Assembly (NCBI GenBank): GCA_032881465.1 | Contig: CP126168.1 | Coordinates: forward strand, 434,001 to 498,000 | From: Parvibaculaceae bacterium PLY_AMNH_Bact1 | Lineage (GTDB): Bacteria > Pseudomonadota > Alphaproteobacteria > Parvibaculales > Parvibaculaceae | Length of the DNA: 64,000 bases | Reading direction: 5' to 3' | In this document: positions 16,973 to 26,066 of the stretch, piece by piece | Position numbering within the stretch: position 1 is the first letter of the stretch | How the letters are laid out: the number at the start of each line of letters is the position of its first letter | Position numbers and translations under genes: made by a program | The notes under the pieces: model-generated | What the model was told of the DNA's origin: nothing | What the model saw: only the letters and a program-made list of their open reading frames with translations | Databases searched by the model: none

Positions 16973-17167
16973 TTAGGCGCGCCAACCATCCACAAAAGTG
17001 GGCACCATTGAAGGTGCTAGTGGAGCATCATTGCTCAGGGCGTGAGCAAGCACCGCTTTAGGCCCAGATATGTGGATTTCGTCATTGCTGATGATTACGT
17101 CTTTGCGCTTGGTTCGCATGTAAGCGTACGGGGCGAGGCGGTCTCGTGTCTCGATAAACCTCAGCAT
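16973..17167 (-). pseudogene. Remnant of serine recombinase C-terminus
   Basis: A 64-codon open frame whose sequence (VIISNDEIHISGPKAVLA, then a VPTFVDGWRA end) resembles the last 50 residues of large site-specific serine recombinases of alphaproteobacterial elements. An in-frame TAG lies about 36 bases before the ATG, and nothing of the catalytic domain is present. It is probably a relic of an integration or excision event beside oriT. The remaining stretch to 17382 carries no gene that I can support. Confidence 0.4.
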
Positions 17168-17382
17168 GGCTTTAGGCCTTCTTACGGTCTTAACAGCCGT
17201 CTACCTAGTCAGGCAATTACACAAAACAAAATCGGAAGTTTGCGTTAGCTGCATGCATCTGTATCTTTTGCATTAGCTTTCTCATGCCACACGTATCTTG
17301 CGCCAGAGTGGCAGGACTGATGAGTAACTTAAAATTTGGTCCAAAACGCAAGAGCCAAGCGCGAATGTGAGGTGTTTTACAA

Positions 17383-19035
17383 ATGTCAAAATCAAAAACC
17401 TATTCGCTTTACCTTGTTAAGTTGGGCACCACCAAGTTTAAGGATGTATTTACCGAGACCTCGCGGGCCAGAATTGAGTCTGGCGAAGTTACCGTCATTC
17501 AATCCAAACGCCTGGGAGATCGCGCAACAGCTTACATTTTCGAAAACACGCCAAGACCTGCGCCGTGGCTCAAAGAGCTGCACGCCGCTTTTCAGAATGT
17601 TCCAAATATCAATAACAGGTCTTCGTCATCAGTTGTCGTTTTCAAACAAGCTGGGCGCTTGTTTGCGACGTCATTCGCACATGGGTGGCAGTACATAGAT
17701 GACACTAAAATTGAGTCTGATTTCGGGCTCCGAGTGACCATCAATTCTATCAACGATAGCAATGTCAAACGAGTGGACAGCAATCACCTCGGCGAAGCCA
17801 TGAAGGGCGTATCGCAATCTGCCTTTCAACGTGATCTACAATCCTTTGGCATTGATGAAGCCCTTGAACTTGTTCGAAAGATATCTGGTCGTACCGATAA
17901 CGACGCGTTCGCTAGCAGCTTGGCTGGAGCTACCGCTCTTAAAATCACCAAAGAGATGGAGCTCACTGACTTGGCCGATATCGCCAACGAGGCACTCCAA
18001 AGGTTTGTATCAAACGACTACGCAAAGACCGGCTTTGCGATTATAGACAAGGTTCGTCCGACCCTTGATCGTCTGATGATTGCGGCGCTGGACGCTCAAG
18101 CGGTCGAGGCGATCAAGACTGGAAAAGATGATTTCGAGCTTTCAATGCCGGGTTGGTCTGAGGATGACGTGGTTTATTTCGGTTTCAAGGGGCCGCGGCT
18201 AGCTGGCCGATTTCCTGATTTGCTCATGTCCAACTATCGCGACGCACTAGGCGACAAAATCGAGGAGCTGGACGTCGACGTGATAGCGTCAAAGCATGGC
18301 GTAATTGCGGAGTTCAACAATGATGCAGCGGTAAAAAAGATCTGGAGCATAAAGAAAGCATTGATAGGTTCGGTGTTCTACAAGGGCGGTCTATATGCAA
18401 TCAGCGAAGGCGACTGGTTTAGACTAGACACAAATTTTAAGGCTGATGTCGATTCTTCGTTCAAAGACTTGATCCGAGACTGGAAGCAGAAGCCGCTGAA
18501 GATCATCGAAAAGGCAAAACCCGGAGGCAAAGGAAAAAGTAAAAAAATGTCCGGTTTTGAAAGTGAGCTGTCTTACAATCAACGGTGTGCAGCAGAATAT
18601 GGACAAATCTGCCTTGATCAACAAATTCTGATGGTCCCATCAGTCCCATACGGCAAGTTTGAAGCATGTGATCTCCTCGATATCGACAACAAAAAACTTA
18701 TTCACGTGAAGAAAAGTTCTCGTCAATCGAGCGTCTTAAGTCACTTTTTCAAACAGGGGGCAAATTCCGCGAAATTACTGAAGCTCTACCCTGAAGCGGC
18801 AATGGGGCTGGTTAAATTGGTAGGAAAACGGGGCGGCGGTTCGGCAGCGAAAAAACTCAAAGCGGCTCTAGGGCCAAACCTTTCTGGCTGGACCGTTGAA
18901 TACCATATTGTTGATGCGCCTCGCAACGATGGCTCGTTCAATATCCCATTCTTTAGTCGCATAACGCTGCGGGATGAGGCGCGGGCTTTGAAGGGAATGG
19001 AATTCAATGTTTGTGTCAAATTTATCGCGACATAG
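17383..19035 (+). CDS. TIGR04141/DUF6119-family protein (sporadically distributed)
   Basis: A 550-aa protein. The N-terminal YSLYLVKLGTTKF and the order of later blocks (GDRATAYIFENTPRPAPWLK, GVSQSAFQRDL, FKGPRLAGRFPD) fit the family of sporadically distributed proteins TIGR04141 (DUF6119). That family is often seen near restriction or defence genes and has no assigned enzymatic activity. No membrane segment is visible. The C-terminal 200 residues contain LIHVKKSSRQSS, compatible with a nuclease-like beta strand followed by Lys, but this is speculative. GTGAGGTG upstream is a weak ribosome site. It stands alone and probably has its own promoter. Confidence 0.7.
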   Translation: MSKSKTYSLYLVKLGTTKFKDVFTETSRARIESGEVTVIQSKRLGDRATAYIFENTPRPAPWLKELHAAFQNVPNINNRSSSSVVVFKQAGRLFATSFAHGWQYIDDTKIESDFGLRVTINSINDSNVKRVDSNHLGEAMKGVSQSAFQRDLQSFGIDEALELVRKISGRTDNDAFASSLAGATALKITKEMELTDLADIANEALQRFVSNDYAKTGFAIIDKVRPTLDRLMIAALDAQAVEAIKTGKDDFELSMPGWSEDDVVYFGFKGPRLAGRFPDLLMSNYRDALGDKIEELDVDVIASKHGVIAEFNNDAAVKKIWSIKKALIGSVFYKGGLYAISEGDWFRLDTNFKADVDSSFKDLIRDWKQKPLKIIEKAKPGGKGKSKKMSGFESELSYNQRCAAEYGQICLDQQILMVPSVPYGKFEACDLLDIDNKKLIHVKKSSRQSSVLSHFFKQGANSAKLLKLYPEAAMGLVKLVGKRGGGSAAKKLKAALGPNLSGWTVEYHIVDAPRNDGSFNIPFFSRITLRDEARALKGMEFNVCVKFIAT

Positions 19036-19105
19036 ACGGCTCGTGAGGCACATTTATTTGCCGCTTATCGAGCGTTTTTGCGCTGTGCTGTTAATGAATC
19101 TACGC

Positions 19106-19129
19106 TAAACCAAACTCACCAGCATCAGC
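19106..19129 (+). repeat. 24-bp direct repeat, copy 1 (possible att-like site)
   Basis: TAAACCAAACTCACCAGCATCAGC matches the copy at 30749-30772 (3' end of the APC permease) with one mismatch, including 19 identical consecutive bases, in the same orientation. It lies in the noncoding stretch after the TIGR04141-type gene. Confidence 0.5.
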
Positions 19130-19285
19130 TTTTGCATGGGCTCATTTGGGCTTTGCCTCCTTCCAGCCTAGAGACCGATTACTCTGTTCCAATCGTTGAT
19201 GTACATGTAGATGCGGTGAAGCACTCCCCTGATCCAGACACGATTGAGGGCGAGTTGGACCCGGAGACGCGGCGAGGCGACTGAG

Positions 19286-19894
19286 TCAGCTTTCGCGACC
19301 ATCCGGGTTAGATTGAGACTTTGAATGAGTCGTAAATAGACGACTTACGTGCCGAACGTCATCCGTCCATGTAGCTATGGCTTCTGGACAATCGGACGCA
19401 CGGGCTTGGTTTACTTGGCTGTTAACTTCATCGGCAATTGGTATCAGCACTGCGTTCATCCAAGTGAAGGCATCGCTAGTTGCAGCGACCAACTCGCTCA
19501 TGTCCACAGACTTGTTCCGTTCTGCCTGCGCCAACCGCCTTGCCCAACCTTTAACAACTTCAAAATGCTGGTGCCAATTTAGTTCTTGTTCCATTTCCCC
19601 AACATCCTCGCCCTCAACTCCGGGGAACCAAAAACCTCGCGCAAATGCGCACTTGTAGTTCGGGTCCGCATTCATTCGCGCAAGTATTTTCCCGAGTGCT
19701 ATGCGGTGAACCAGAAACTCGCGGCCCAACATCTCATCAATGAACGACTGGGTAAGCCTGCGCCTATTTTCCTGACGATTAATTGAGATAGCAAACCACA
19801 TAGCGAGCCCCGAGCCCACAGCCGCGCCGATAAGAGAGCTGGGTATTGCTTCCGCCGCCCCAAGAATGTATTCGGTCCAGCTAAATTTGCTCAC
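19286..19894 (-). CDS. Membrane-anchored hypothetical protein
   Basis: About 202 aa from a GTG at 19894, which has GGAGG upstream; 19906 is an alternative. One membrane span at about residues 14-38 (SSLIGAAVGSGLAMWFAISI) is followed by a basic segment and a 150-residue helical cytoplasmic domain. No motif is recognised. It lies at the right edge of the accessory genes, downstream of the TIGR04141-like gene and on the opposite strand. Confidence 0.5.
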   Translation of the reverse strand: MSKFSWTEYILGAAEAIPSSLIGAAVGSGLAMWFAISINRQENRRRLTQSFIDEMLGREFLVHRIALGKILARMNADPNYKCAFARGFWFPGVEGEDVGEMEQELNWHQHFEVVKGWARRLAQAERNKSVDMSELVAATSDAFTWMNAVLIPIADEVNSQVNQARASDCPEAIATWTDDVRHVSRLFTTHSKSQSNPDGRES

Positions 19895-19999
19895 GTTGAC
19901 CTCCACATCTTACTAAGTGATCGCAGTTTGACAGCGATTCAACAAGTCTTTCCGATCGCTTCGCGCCCAAAGCGACCGGTATCCTGTCCTCAGGATTGG

Positions 20000-20020
20000 C
20001 CGCCCGCCGGAGGGCGGTTT
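20000..20020. terminator. GC-rich hairpin near the element's right end
   Basis: The arms CCGCCC/GGGCGG enclose 6 bases and are followed by TTT on the plus strand. No plus-strand gene ends directly before it, so its function is uncertain. Confidence 0.35.
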
Positions 20021-20094
20021 AGCACTGGCGGCCCTGAGCATAGGAGCCTTGTCCAGTGAACCAATCCGCCCCGACAACCACGATCCCCTTTTAC

Positions 20095-20151
20095 CGCCCA
20101 GCCAGCAGAGCCGAAGCGATGGTCTTCATTGCATGATTGATCTCGTGTCAT
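20095..20151 (-). pseudogene. Truncated second copy of traG 5' end
   Basis: On the minus strand the ATG at 20151 starts a reading MTRDQSCNEDHRFGSAGWA. It aligns with the real traG start at 1252 (MTRDHTFNEDHRFGSARWA), with about 85% base identity over 57 bases, then the match ends. The duplicate is a decayed fragment from another copy of the transfer module. It marks a recombination point near the right end of the element. Confidence 0.6.
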
Positions 20152-20425
20152 GGGTAGTTCCTTTGTTCAAAAAGAAGAAAGGGGGAAATTGCGAACTAGG
20201 TGTGTGCGCTCTGACAACCTCAAGAGCGGTAACTTGGTGTTATTCATTGATCATCTGAAGGTCATTGTAGCTGAGGAAAAGGAAGAGGACTACTTCGCCT
20301 TCAAGACTCTGGAAAAGCGCCTGAGTGATATGATTTCCCTTCTTGGAGAACGAATTCGTGACCCGCACCCATTACGGGAAAAAGTAGGTACCACATTGTC
20401 CGACATGTTCCGTTGGTTCCAGTAG
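20150..20425 (+). CDS. Uncertain small ORF
   Basis: A 91-aa open frame with coding-like, charged composition, starting at ATG 20150. No ribosome site or family is visible, and the start overlaps the traG remnant. It could be a gene remnant carried along with the rearrangement. Low confidence that it is expressed. The next 290 bases contain nothing that I can support. Confidence 0.3.
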   Translation: MGSSFVQKEERGKLRTRCVRSDNLKSGNLVLFIDHLKVIVAEEKEEDYFAFKTLEKRLSDMISLLGERIRDPHPLREKVGTTLSDMFRWFQ

Positions 20426-20717
20426 CCTTGTCTGGTTTCGGTGAAATGGCGCTATTCGCCGCGACCAAAGCCTGCAACAGCAGAAAAAATTAGGGCGTAG
20501 ACGGGGCATGCGACCCTACGGGAACCTTCGTATCTCTATTTTCTGGGTCCAAAAGGGCCTCCCATTGCGCCAAAGTGTTGAACAAAGTGTTCGAACTTTC
20601 TTCGTTTAGGCGCGCCACTTTCCATAATCAATAGACTCCGCAAGACCATTCTACATCAACCCAAGTCTCTTTCCGGGGGAAACGGCTTCCAGGCAGGGTC
20701 CGTGTGGATGGACTGGA

Positions 20718-21184
20718 TCAACGTACGGTTCCTTTTTCGGATAGGGCGAGTTGGTAAGCATCCATCACACTGCGTTGGATCTGGGTGCGCAGCCATTGAT
20801 GACCAGCATCTGCGTCATATCGTTTGTGCCAGATCATGTGAAACTTTTGATTGCTGACCTCCACAGGCCATTCCTGGACCTGTAGGTTCAGTGTCTTCGC
20901 GGCATGGCTTTCTAGCTGCAGGTCCTCAATCGTCACTGGGCCTTGAAGGCGCGGATGGTCTTTATGTGCGAGCAAAACATGATCCAACGGGCAAGGGGGT
21001 CGATGTGAAGATCAGGAACGGGTTTAGGCATTAAAAAGAGAGCGAGTTCGAACGCGCCTGTTTGAAGGGCCTCCTCAATGTTGTGGGCCTGAGGAGGTTG
21101 AAGCACATAGGTAATCTTCGTGTGCCTATCGGATTGCTCCGAACAAACGCCCAGCCGTGACCTCACTGCGGTGTCAGGTGGCAT
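20718..21184 (-). pseudogene. LysR-family regulator, truncated and frameshifted
   Basis: Two overlapping minus frames (20933-21184 and 20718-20987) together read as the effector-binding domain of a LysR-type regulator. The first has FELALFLMPKPVPDLHIDPLARW. The second continues LAHKDHPRLQGPVTIEDLQL and then the IWHKRYDADAGHQWLRTQI ending typical of this class. A one-base frameshift near 20985 breaks the reading, and the N-terminal helix-turn-helix is absent. The gene breaks off at 21185, beside the Crp remnant. Confidence 0.6.
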
Positions 21185-21186
21185 CG

Positions 21187-21470
21187 ATGCTCATCTTCAA
21201 TACGTTGGGCGAGTTTGCAGTGGTGCTCGGCATTGAGGCGAGCCCAATAGAGAAAGCCTGGCGTGTCGGCCAGCCGGATATCACTCAGGACGAGCTCGCA
21301 TCCGTTATCGGGTATTCCCGGCAAAGGTGAATAACGTCATGAGGGGCATGGAAGCGGAGGGCATTCTTCGCCGTCACGGCCGCCTGACCGAGATCACAAA
21401 CTATTTGCTGTTGGCGGATGTGCTTGATGAAGAGGGCCCGTTGAACCCTCTTTGGCGAGAGTTGGCTTGA
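21187..21470 (+). pseudogene. Crp/Fnr-family regulator C-terminal remnant, frameshifted
   Basis: The plus strand reads ITQDELASVIGYSRQR in one frame and then, after a one-base deletion at about 21327, VNNVMRGMEAEGILRRHGRL in another. This is the winged-helix DNA-binding domain of a Crp/Fnr regulator. The cyclic-nucleotide-binding N-terminus is missing. The fragment starts where the LysR fragment ends, so both were cut by one junction. Confidence 0.6.
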
Positions 21471-21678
21471 GACTGGCAGAAGCAGCTGGAAGCCTCCGCC
21501 GGTTAACCCTGTTTCCAGGTTTTCATGCTCTCAAGGCTCTAAGTCTCCCAAAGGAAGCAAGGGATTTTCCGTGTTGGGAGGATCATATTTCCAGATACCA
21601 CCCAATTGGGTGAAGAAGCTCAAATGGCAGACTGATACCCAAACCCTATCGACGGTTTTTTTGATTTGGGGTGTTGGA

Positions 21679-24600
21679 ATGTCCACTATCGTTTTTGTTG
21701 CGAAAAGTGTGTCTCAATTTGTTCTGGTACAAAGAATTCTGATACGCAGAGCGGTTCGAAAATTCGCGCAAAGCCCCACCCTCATATCCCGTCTTTTGCT
21801 GAGCACTGCATTGGTCTCCGTACCAACGGTCGCCTTCGCAGACAATTTTGTCTGGGACAGTTCTCAAAACGGATCAAGCTTGGGTGGGACTGGCGACTGG
21901 GACGCAAATGGGGGCGCACCTAACTTTCGGCCAAACAATGGGGCGGATGCCAACACATCCTGGGTAGACGGCAATACAGCGATCTTCGGGACGTCATCCG
22001 GAAACGTTGCGGTTAAGGGGCATGTGACCATTGGCGGGTTGGTTTTTGCCGCTGACGGGTATGTCCTCTCAGATAATGTGAATGGGTCCCTCAACCTTGC
22101 AAACGGCACAACGGTTGATGCTGTGGTGCAGTCAGCTGGTCATACAGCGACGATTTCCGCGCCGATTGTCGGCGCGGGCGGGTTACGCGCGTCGGGTGCA
22201 GGCACGTTGAACCTGACCGGTGCAAATACGTTCACCGGTGCCTTTGCCCAAACGGCGGGTACAACGACTTTGTCTGCCGGGTCAATGGCGACCGACGCCC
22301 TCAACATCTCAGGGGGTATATTCAACTTATCGCGGGTGGACTCCGTTGCTAACGGGGCAACAATCACGGTCTCTGACTCTGGTCAGCTTAATGTGAACGC
22401 AAATGACACGATCAACTCGCTACGTATGACGGGCGCTATGGCGGCTACAACCATCGCAAACGGATTCACGCTGAGTGCCATTGGCACTGATGCGGCAGGC
22501 ACGTCACTATTGAATGCGGGTACCATTGGCGGCGCAGGCACATTCGGTGTGGGCCAAGGGGCGTTCGTGCAGAACGGCGGCACACTGAGTGTCGGCAATG
22601 TCAATGTGGCCCTTTATGCTTTGACCGGTGGCGAAATTGCTGCCAGCACGACGCTTCAAACAACTGGCAATGATGTTGATCTGAGGGCTGGAACGATCAA
22701 CGGCGTGATCGCGGGAGCTCGGGGTGTCGCCAAGAGTGGTACCGGACTGGCAGTGATGAATGGGGTCAACACCTACACAGGCATGACAACGGTTACTGAT
22801 GGCACTTTGCGACTTGCAGCATTTAAGGCTTTATCATCGGCAACTGATGTAGTTGTGAATGGCGGGTTGCTGGATATTGACCAGACCCAGGCAATTAACT
22901 CCCTTACAGGATCAGGTGGCCAGGTAGATATTGCAAACACCATGACCGTAAGTCTTGGAACTCACGGTTCGGGGGCATATGCGGGTAGCCTCACTGGGGC
23001 CGGACGTCTTAGCAAAAATGGTGCCGGAACTCTTACGCTGTCGGGAAATAATACCCTTGCAACAGTAACGCTGGGCCGCGGAGGGCTAAGCCTCACCGGT
23101 GGTCAGGCTGTTGGTGACCAGTCTTTTGTCGACGTAAAGCAATTTGCCACTCTTAATATCCTGACGTCAGAGACCATTGGCGCATTGGCCGTTGAAAATA
23201 ATGGTAAGGTTGTGCTCTCCCCTGGTGCGACCCTCTCGGCAGGCGCAGACAATTCTGACCGCACCATTAACGGTGTGATCAGTGGTGCGGGTGGCCTGAC
23301 GAAAGTTGGGACGGGCGTTCTCACACTCAATGCAACAAACACCTATACCGGCGGAACGACTGTTGAGACAGGGACACTGCGCGTCACAGCCAATGGAGCG
23401 CTGCCGGGCGCGACAGACTTGAATGTCAATGGCGGCATCTTGGACATCGATACAGGGTCCGTTGCTGTGAATTCTTTTGGTGGGACCGGCGGCGAGGTGT
23501 CTTTCGAAAATGGAAACCGCCTGCAAATAAACGGCACGTCTAATACGACCTATGAAGGTAATTTGACCGGCGATGGGCAGTTGCGCCTCAACCAAACCAG
23601 CGGCGGCTTGACGCTCTCTGGCAACAACACCGTGTCGGCCGTCACGATTTTAGACGGCACGTTGCGCCTGACCGGCGGGCAGGCTGTGGGGGACATGGCC
23701 GAGTTCACGTCGGGGCTCAACACAGCTGTGGTCGTTCAACAATCAGAATCCATCGGCACCTTCGATGCTTCCGGTAGCGTTGTCCTTTCCTCTGGTGCAA
23801 CCTTGTCCATTGGGGCGAGCAATAATGATATGGACATCGGCGGTGTCATTAGTGGTGAAGGGTCACTCCTGAAAGAGGGGGCGGGACTTCTTCAGTTGAC
23901 AGGAGCGAATACGCATACGGGCAACACGGTTGTGGAGGCAGGTACATTGCGGCTTGGCTCGGCTGAGCGGCTTGCAGACACGAGCAATGTTGTTGTGAAT
24001 GGCGGCACGCTGGAATTGGCAACCAATGGCGATGAGACCGTCGCGACCCTTTCTGGGACAGGCGGCATCGTCAATATTCGCGACGGTATGGGGCTTCTGT
24101 TCGTTGGTGACAAGGGAACGGATTTTGCCTACGCAGGTCAGATCACGGGGCCCGGTGGGCTGGTGAAGACCGACACGGGAACTTTTACGGTCACAGGAGC
24201 AAACGACTTTACCGGAGGCACGTCCATCCAGGGCGGGGCGATCCATGTTCGCAATGGCGGGCGCTTGGGCTCCAACAATAACGCGCTGACTTTGAGCAAT
24301 AACGGGCAGCTCATTTTGGATGGCAATCTGAATGTCGGCTTAACGCGCCTGTTGAATTCGTCATCTATTGATCTCGCATCAAACAACAATGTGACAGATC
24401 GGTTGACGATCAATGGCAATCTCTCCATGGACCCTGGCGCGTCGCTCAGCGTCAATGTGGATGCGAACCAGGCTTCAGACAAGCTGACCGTGAATGGAAT
24501 GGTGAACTTGGATGGTACGTTGAATGTCGTCGCGACTGGGACAGAAGGGTCTTACGTCATTCCCGAATTCGTCTATACGATCATTGAAAATGATGGTGTG

Positions 24601-26022
24601 GACGCTGTGGTTGGGGCATTTACGAACCTGGTAACAAATTTTGCCTTCCTCGCGCCAACGGTCACCACAAACGGTGGCGATGGAAATGACGTTGTTCTCA
24701 CGCTGCGGAACACGAGTGCGGTGACCGGTGCGTCTTCAACGCCCACTCTCAATTTTAGGCCGCTTGCGACAACACGTAATCAGGCAGTTGCGGCAACGGC
24801 TTTGGACAGTTTCGACTATGGCTCAGAAGACGGTGCCACAATTTTCCGCAACCTTATCGGGCTGAGCAATGGCCAGGCGACGCAGGCGCTGAATCAGATT
24901 GGAGGCCAGGAGCATTCCTCCGGACAGGTTCTCGGTGGTCACTCCAGCGGACAATTCCTGTCCACAGTTTTGGGCCGAACGCAAGGAAGCTCAATGGGTG
25001 TTGGTGGTGGAGCTCAAACTTTTGCTTTTGCTGCAGATGATCTGGATCGCCATGTGAGCGAACTATTCAACACGTTCGGGACACATAATGCACGGCAGGT
25101 ATTGTCAGATGCGGGCAGGCCAGGAGACGACATTGTATTAGGCGCGGTTGAAACGACCACCACATATACAGGCTGGAGCCAGGTGTTTGGTGAATATGCG
25201 GAAGTTGATGGCGATACGAGTTCGCCTGATCTCTCCAGTCGGACGTGGGGGCTGGCGCTTGGGACAGAAATCCAAGGGCTTGTGGCAGACCCGACTGTCA
25301 CTGTGGGAGTGAGCGTCGGATATTCTCATACAAATTTCTCTTCTGATAGCAATTCAACCTCAAGCTCAGACAATTATCATGTGGGCGCATATGGGGGGTG
25401 GGGAGCGACAAGTGCTTATGAAGAAGGTCTGGGGGTGTCTGGCGCGTTCGGATACACATTTCATCAGTTTGAAGCGGATCGTCGGATCGCATTTGGAGGT
25501 CTCAGCCGAGTTGCTGAGTCAGAATATGATGGCCACAGTTTTGGCGGTGAGGCGCGTGCTCGATATGGTTTCGCAGCGGAGATAGACGATTCAGAATTGG
25601 TCTTCGCGCCGATTGTGGGGGTGCAGGCATCTTACTCGAGAAGCGACAGCTTCAGTGAAACAGGTGCCGGAGCTCTCAACCTCTCTTCGTCAAGCACCTC
25701 AATGAGTGGCCTGACAACCTTGCTCGGCGGCGAGGTTTCTGCGTATCTCTCTGGTTCATCTATGGACATTGCACCCCGGCTCTCATTGGCTTGGAAACAT
25801 AAGCTTGGTGACGTTGACTCGACGAGAACTTATTCCCTGAGTGGATCACCTTCATCCTTCACATCTCTCTCGCCAGAGTTAGAGCGCGACTCGCTCGCCG
25901 TCGGTGCGGGGGCCGACATCATCGCCTCAGACAGGTTTGCTTTGTCACTCGATACCGGCGCAGACATTGCCGCGGACTCCGCCAGTTACTTTACAGCGCT
26001 TCGTGCACGTCTTAGGTTCTGA
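21679..26022 (+). CDS. Autotransporter with PATR repeats (type Va)
   Basis: About 1,447 residues. The ATG at 21679 is preferred; a GTG at 21571 would add 36 residues. A long basic signal region (RILIRRAVRKFAQSP then LLLSTALVSVPTVAFA) precedes the mature start DNFVWDSS. The passenger (residues ~60-1,170) has many autotransporter-associated beta-strand repeats (GAGGLTKVGTGVLTLNATNTYTGGTTVETG is one at about residue 550, cited in parts). It folds as a beta-solenoid. The C-terminal 260 residues form the outer-membrane barrel, ending in Phe (RARLRF). No protease or lipase triad is recognised, so adhesion is the likely role. The LuxR-hydrolase gene follows by 44 bases. Confidence 0.85.
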   Translation: MSTIVFVAKSVSQFVLVQRILIRRAVRKFAQSPTLISRLLLSTALVSVPTVAFADNFVWDSSQNGSSLGGTGDWDANGGAPNFRPNNGADANTSWVDGNTAIFGTSSGNVAVKGHVTIGGLVFAADGYVLSDNVNGSLNLANGTTVDAVVQSAGHTATISAPIVGAGGLRASGAGTLNLTGANTFTGAFAQTAGTTTLSAGSMATDALNISGGIFNLSRVDSVANGATITVSDSGQLNVNANDTINSLRMTGAMAATTIANGFTLSAIGTDAAGTSLLNAGTIGGAGTFGVGQGAFVQNGGTLSVGNVNVALYALTGGEIAASTTLQTTGNDVDLRAGTINGVIAGARGVAKSGTGLAVMNGVNTYTGMTTVTDGTLRLAAFKALSSATDVVVNGGLLDIDQTQAINSLTGSGGQVDIANTMTVSLGTHGSGAYAGSLTGAGRLSKNGAGTLTLSGNNTLATVTLGRGGLSLTGGQAVGDQSFVDVKQFATLNILTSETIGALAVENNGKVVLSPGATLSAGADNSDRTINGVISGAGGLTKVGTGVLTLNATNTYTGGTTVETGTLRVTANGALPGATDLNVNGGILDIDTGSVAVNSFGGTGGEVSFENGNRLQINGTSNTTYEGNLTGDGQLRLNQTSGGLTLSGNNTVSAVTILDGTLRLTGGQAVGDMAEFTSGLNTAVVVQQSESIGTFDASGSVVLSSGATLSIGASNNDMDIGGVISGEGSLLKEGAGLLQLTGANTHTGNTVVEAGTLRLGSAERLADTSNVVVNGGTLELATNGDETVATLSGTGGIVNIRDGMGLLFVGDKGTDFAYAGQITGPGGLVKTDTGTFTVTGANDFTGGTSIQGGAIHVRNGGRLGSNNNALTLSNNGQLILDGNLNVGLTRLLNSSSIDLASNNNVTDRLTINGNLSMDPGASLSVNVDANQASDKLTVNGMVNLDGTLNVVATGTEGSYVIPEFVYTIIENDGVDAVVGAFTNLVTNFAFLAPTVTTNGGDGNDVVLTLRNTSAVTGASSTPTLNFRPLATTRNQAVAATALDSFDYGSEDGATIFRNLIGLSNGQATQALNQIGGQEHSSGQVLGGHSSGQFLSTVLGRTQGSSMGVGGGAQTFAFAADDLDRHVSELFNTFGTHNARQVLSDAGRPGDDIVLGAVETTTTYTGWSQVFGEYAEVDGDTSSPDLSSRTWGLALGTEIQGLVADPTVTVGVSVGYSHTNFSSDSNSTSSSDNYHVGAYGGWGATSAYEEGLGVSGAFGYTFHQFEADRRIAFGGLSRVAESEYDGHSFGGEARARYGFAAEIDDSELVFAPIVGVQASYSRSDSFSETGAGALNLSSSSTSMSGLTTLLGGEVSAYLSGSSMDIAPRLSLAWKHKLGDVDSTRTYSLSGSPSSFTSLSPELERDSLAVGAGADIIASDRFALSLDTGADIAADSASYFTALRARLRF

Positions 26023-26066
26023 GTGCATGATTGGTCGGGCGCAGTGAGTAGTGTTGGGGGGGGCGT

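Noticed and set aside
19078-19284. 68-codon plus-strand frame after the TIGR04141-like gene
   Set aside because: No ribosome site or family, and unusual composition. It contains copy 1 of the 24-bp direct repeat, so the stretch is best treated as noncoding.
20600-20625. GGCGCGCC-containing 12-bp match shared with 16965-16980
   Set aside because: It is short and GC-rich with no flanking similarity, so chance is likely.
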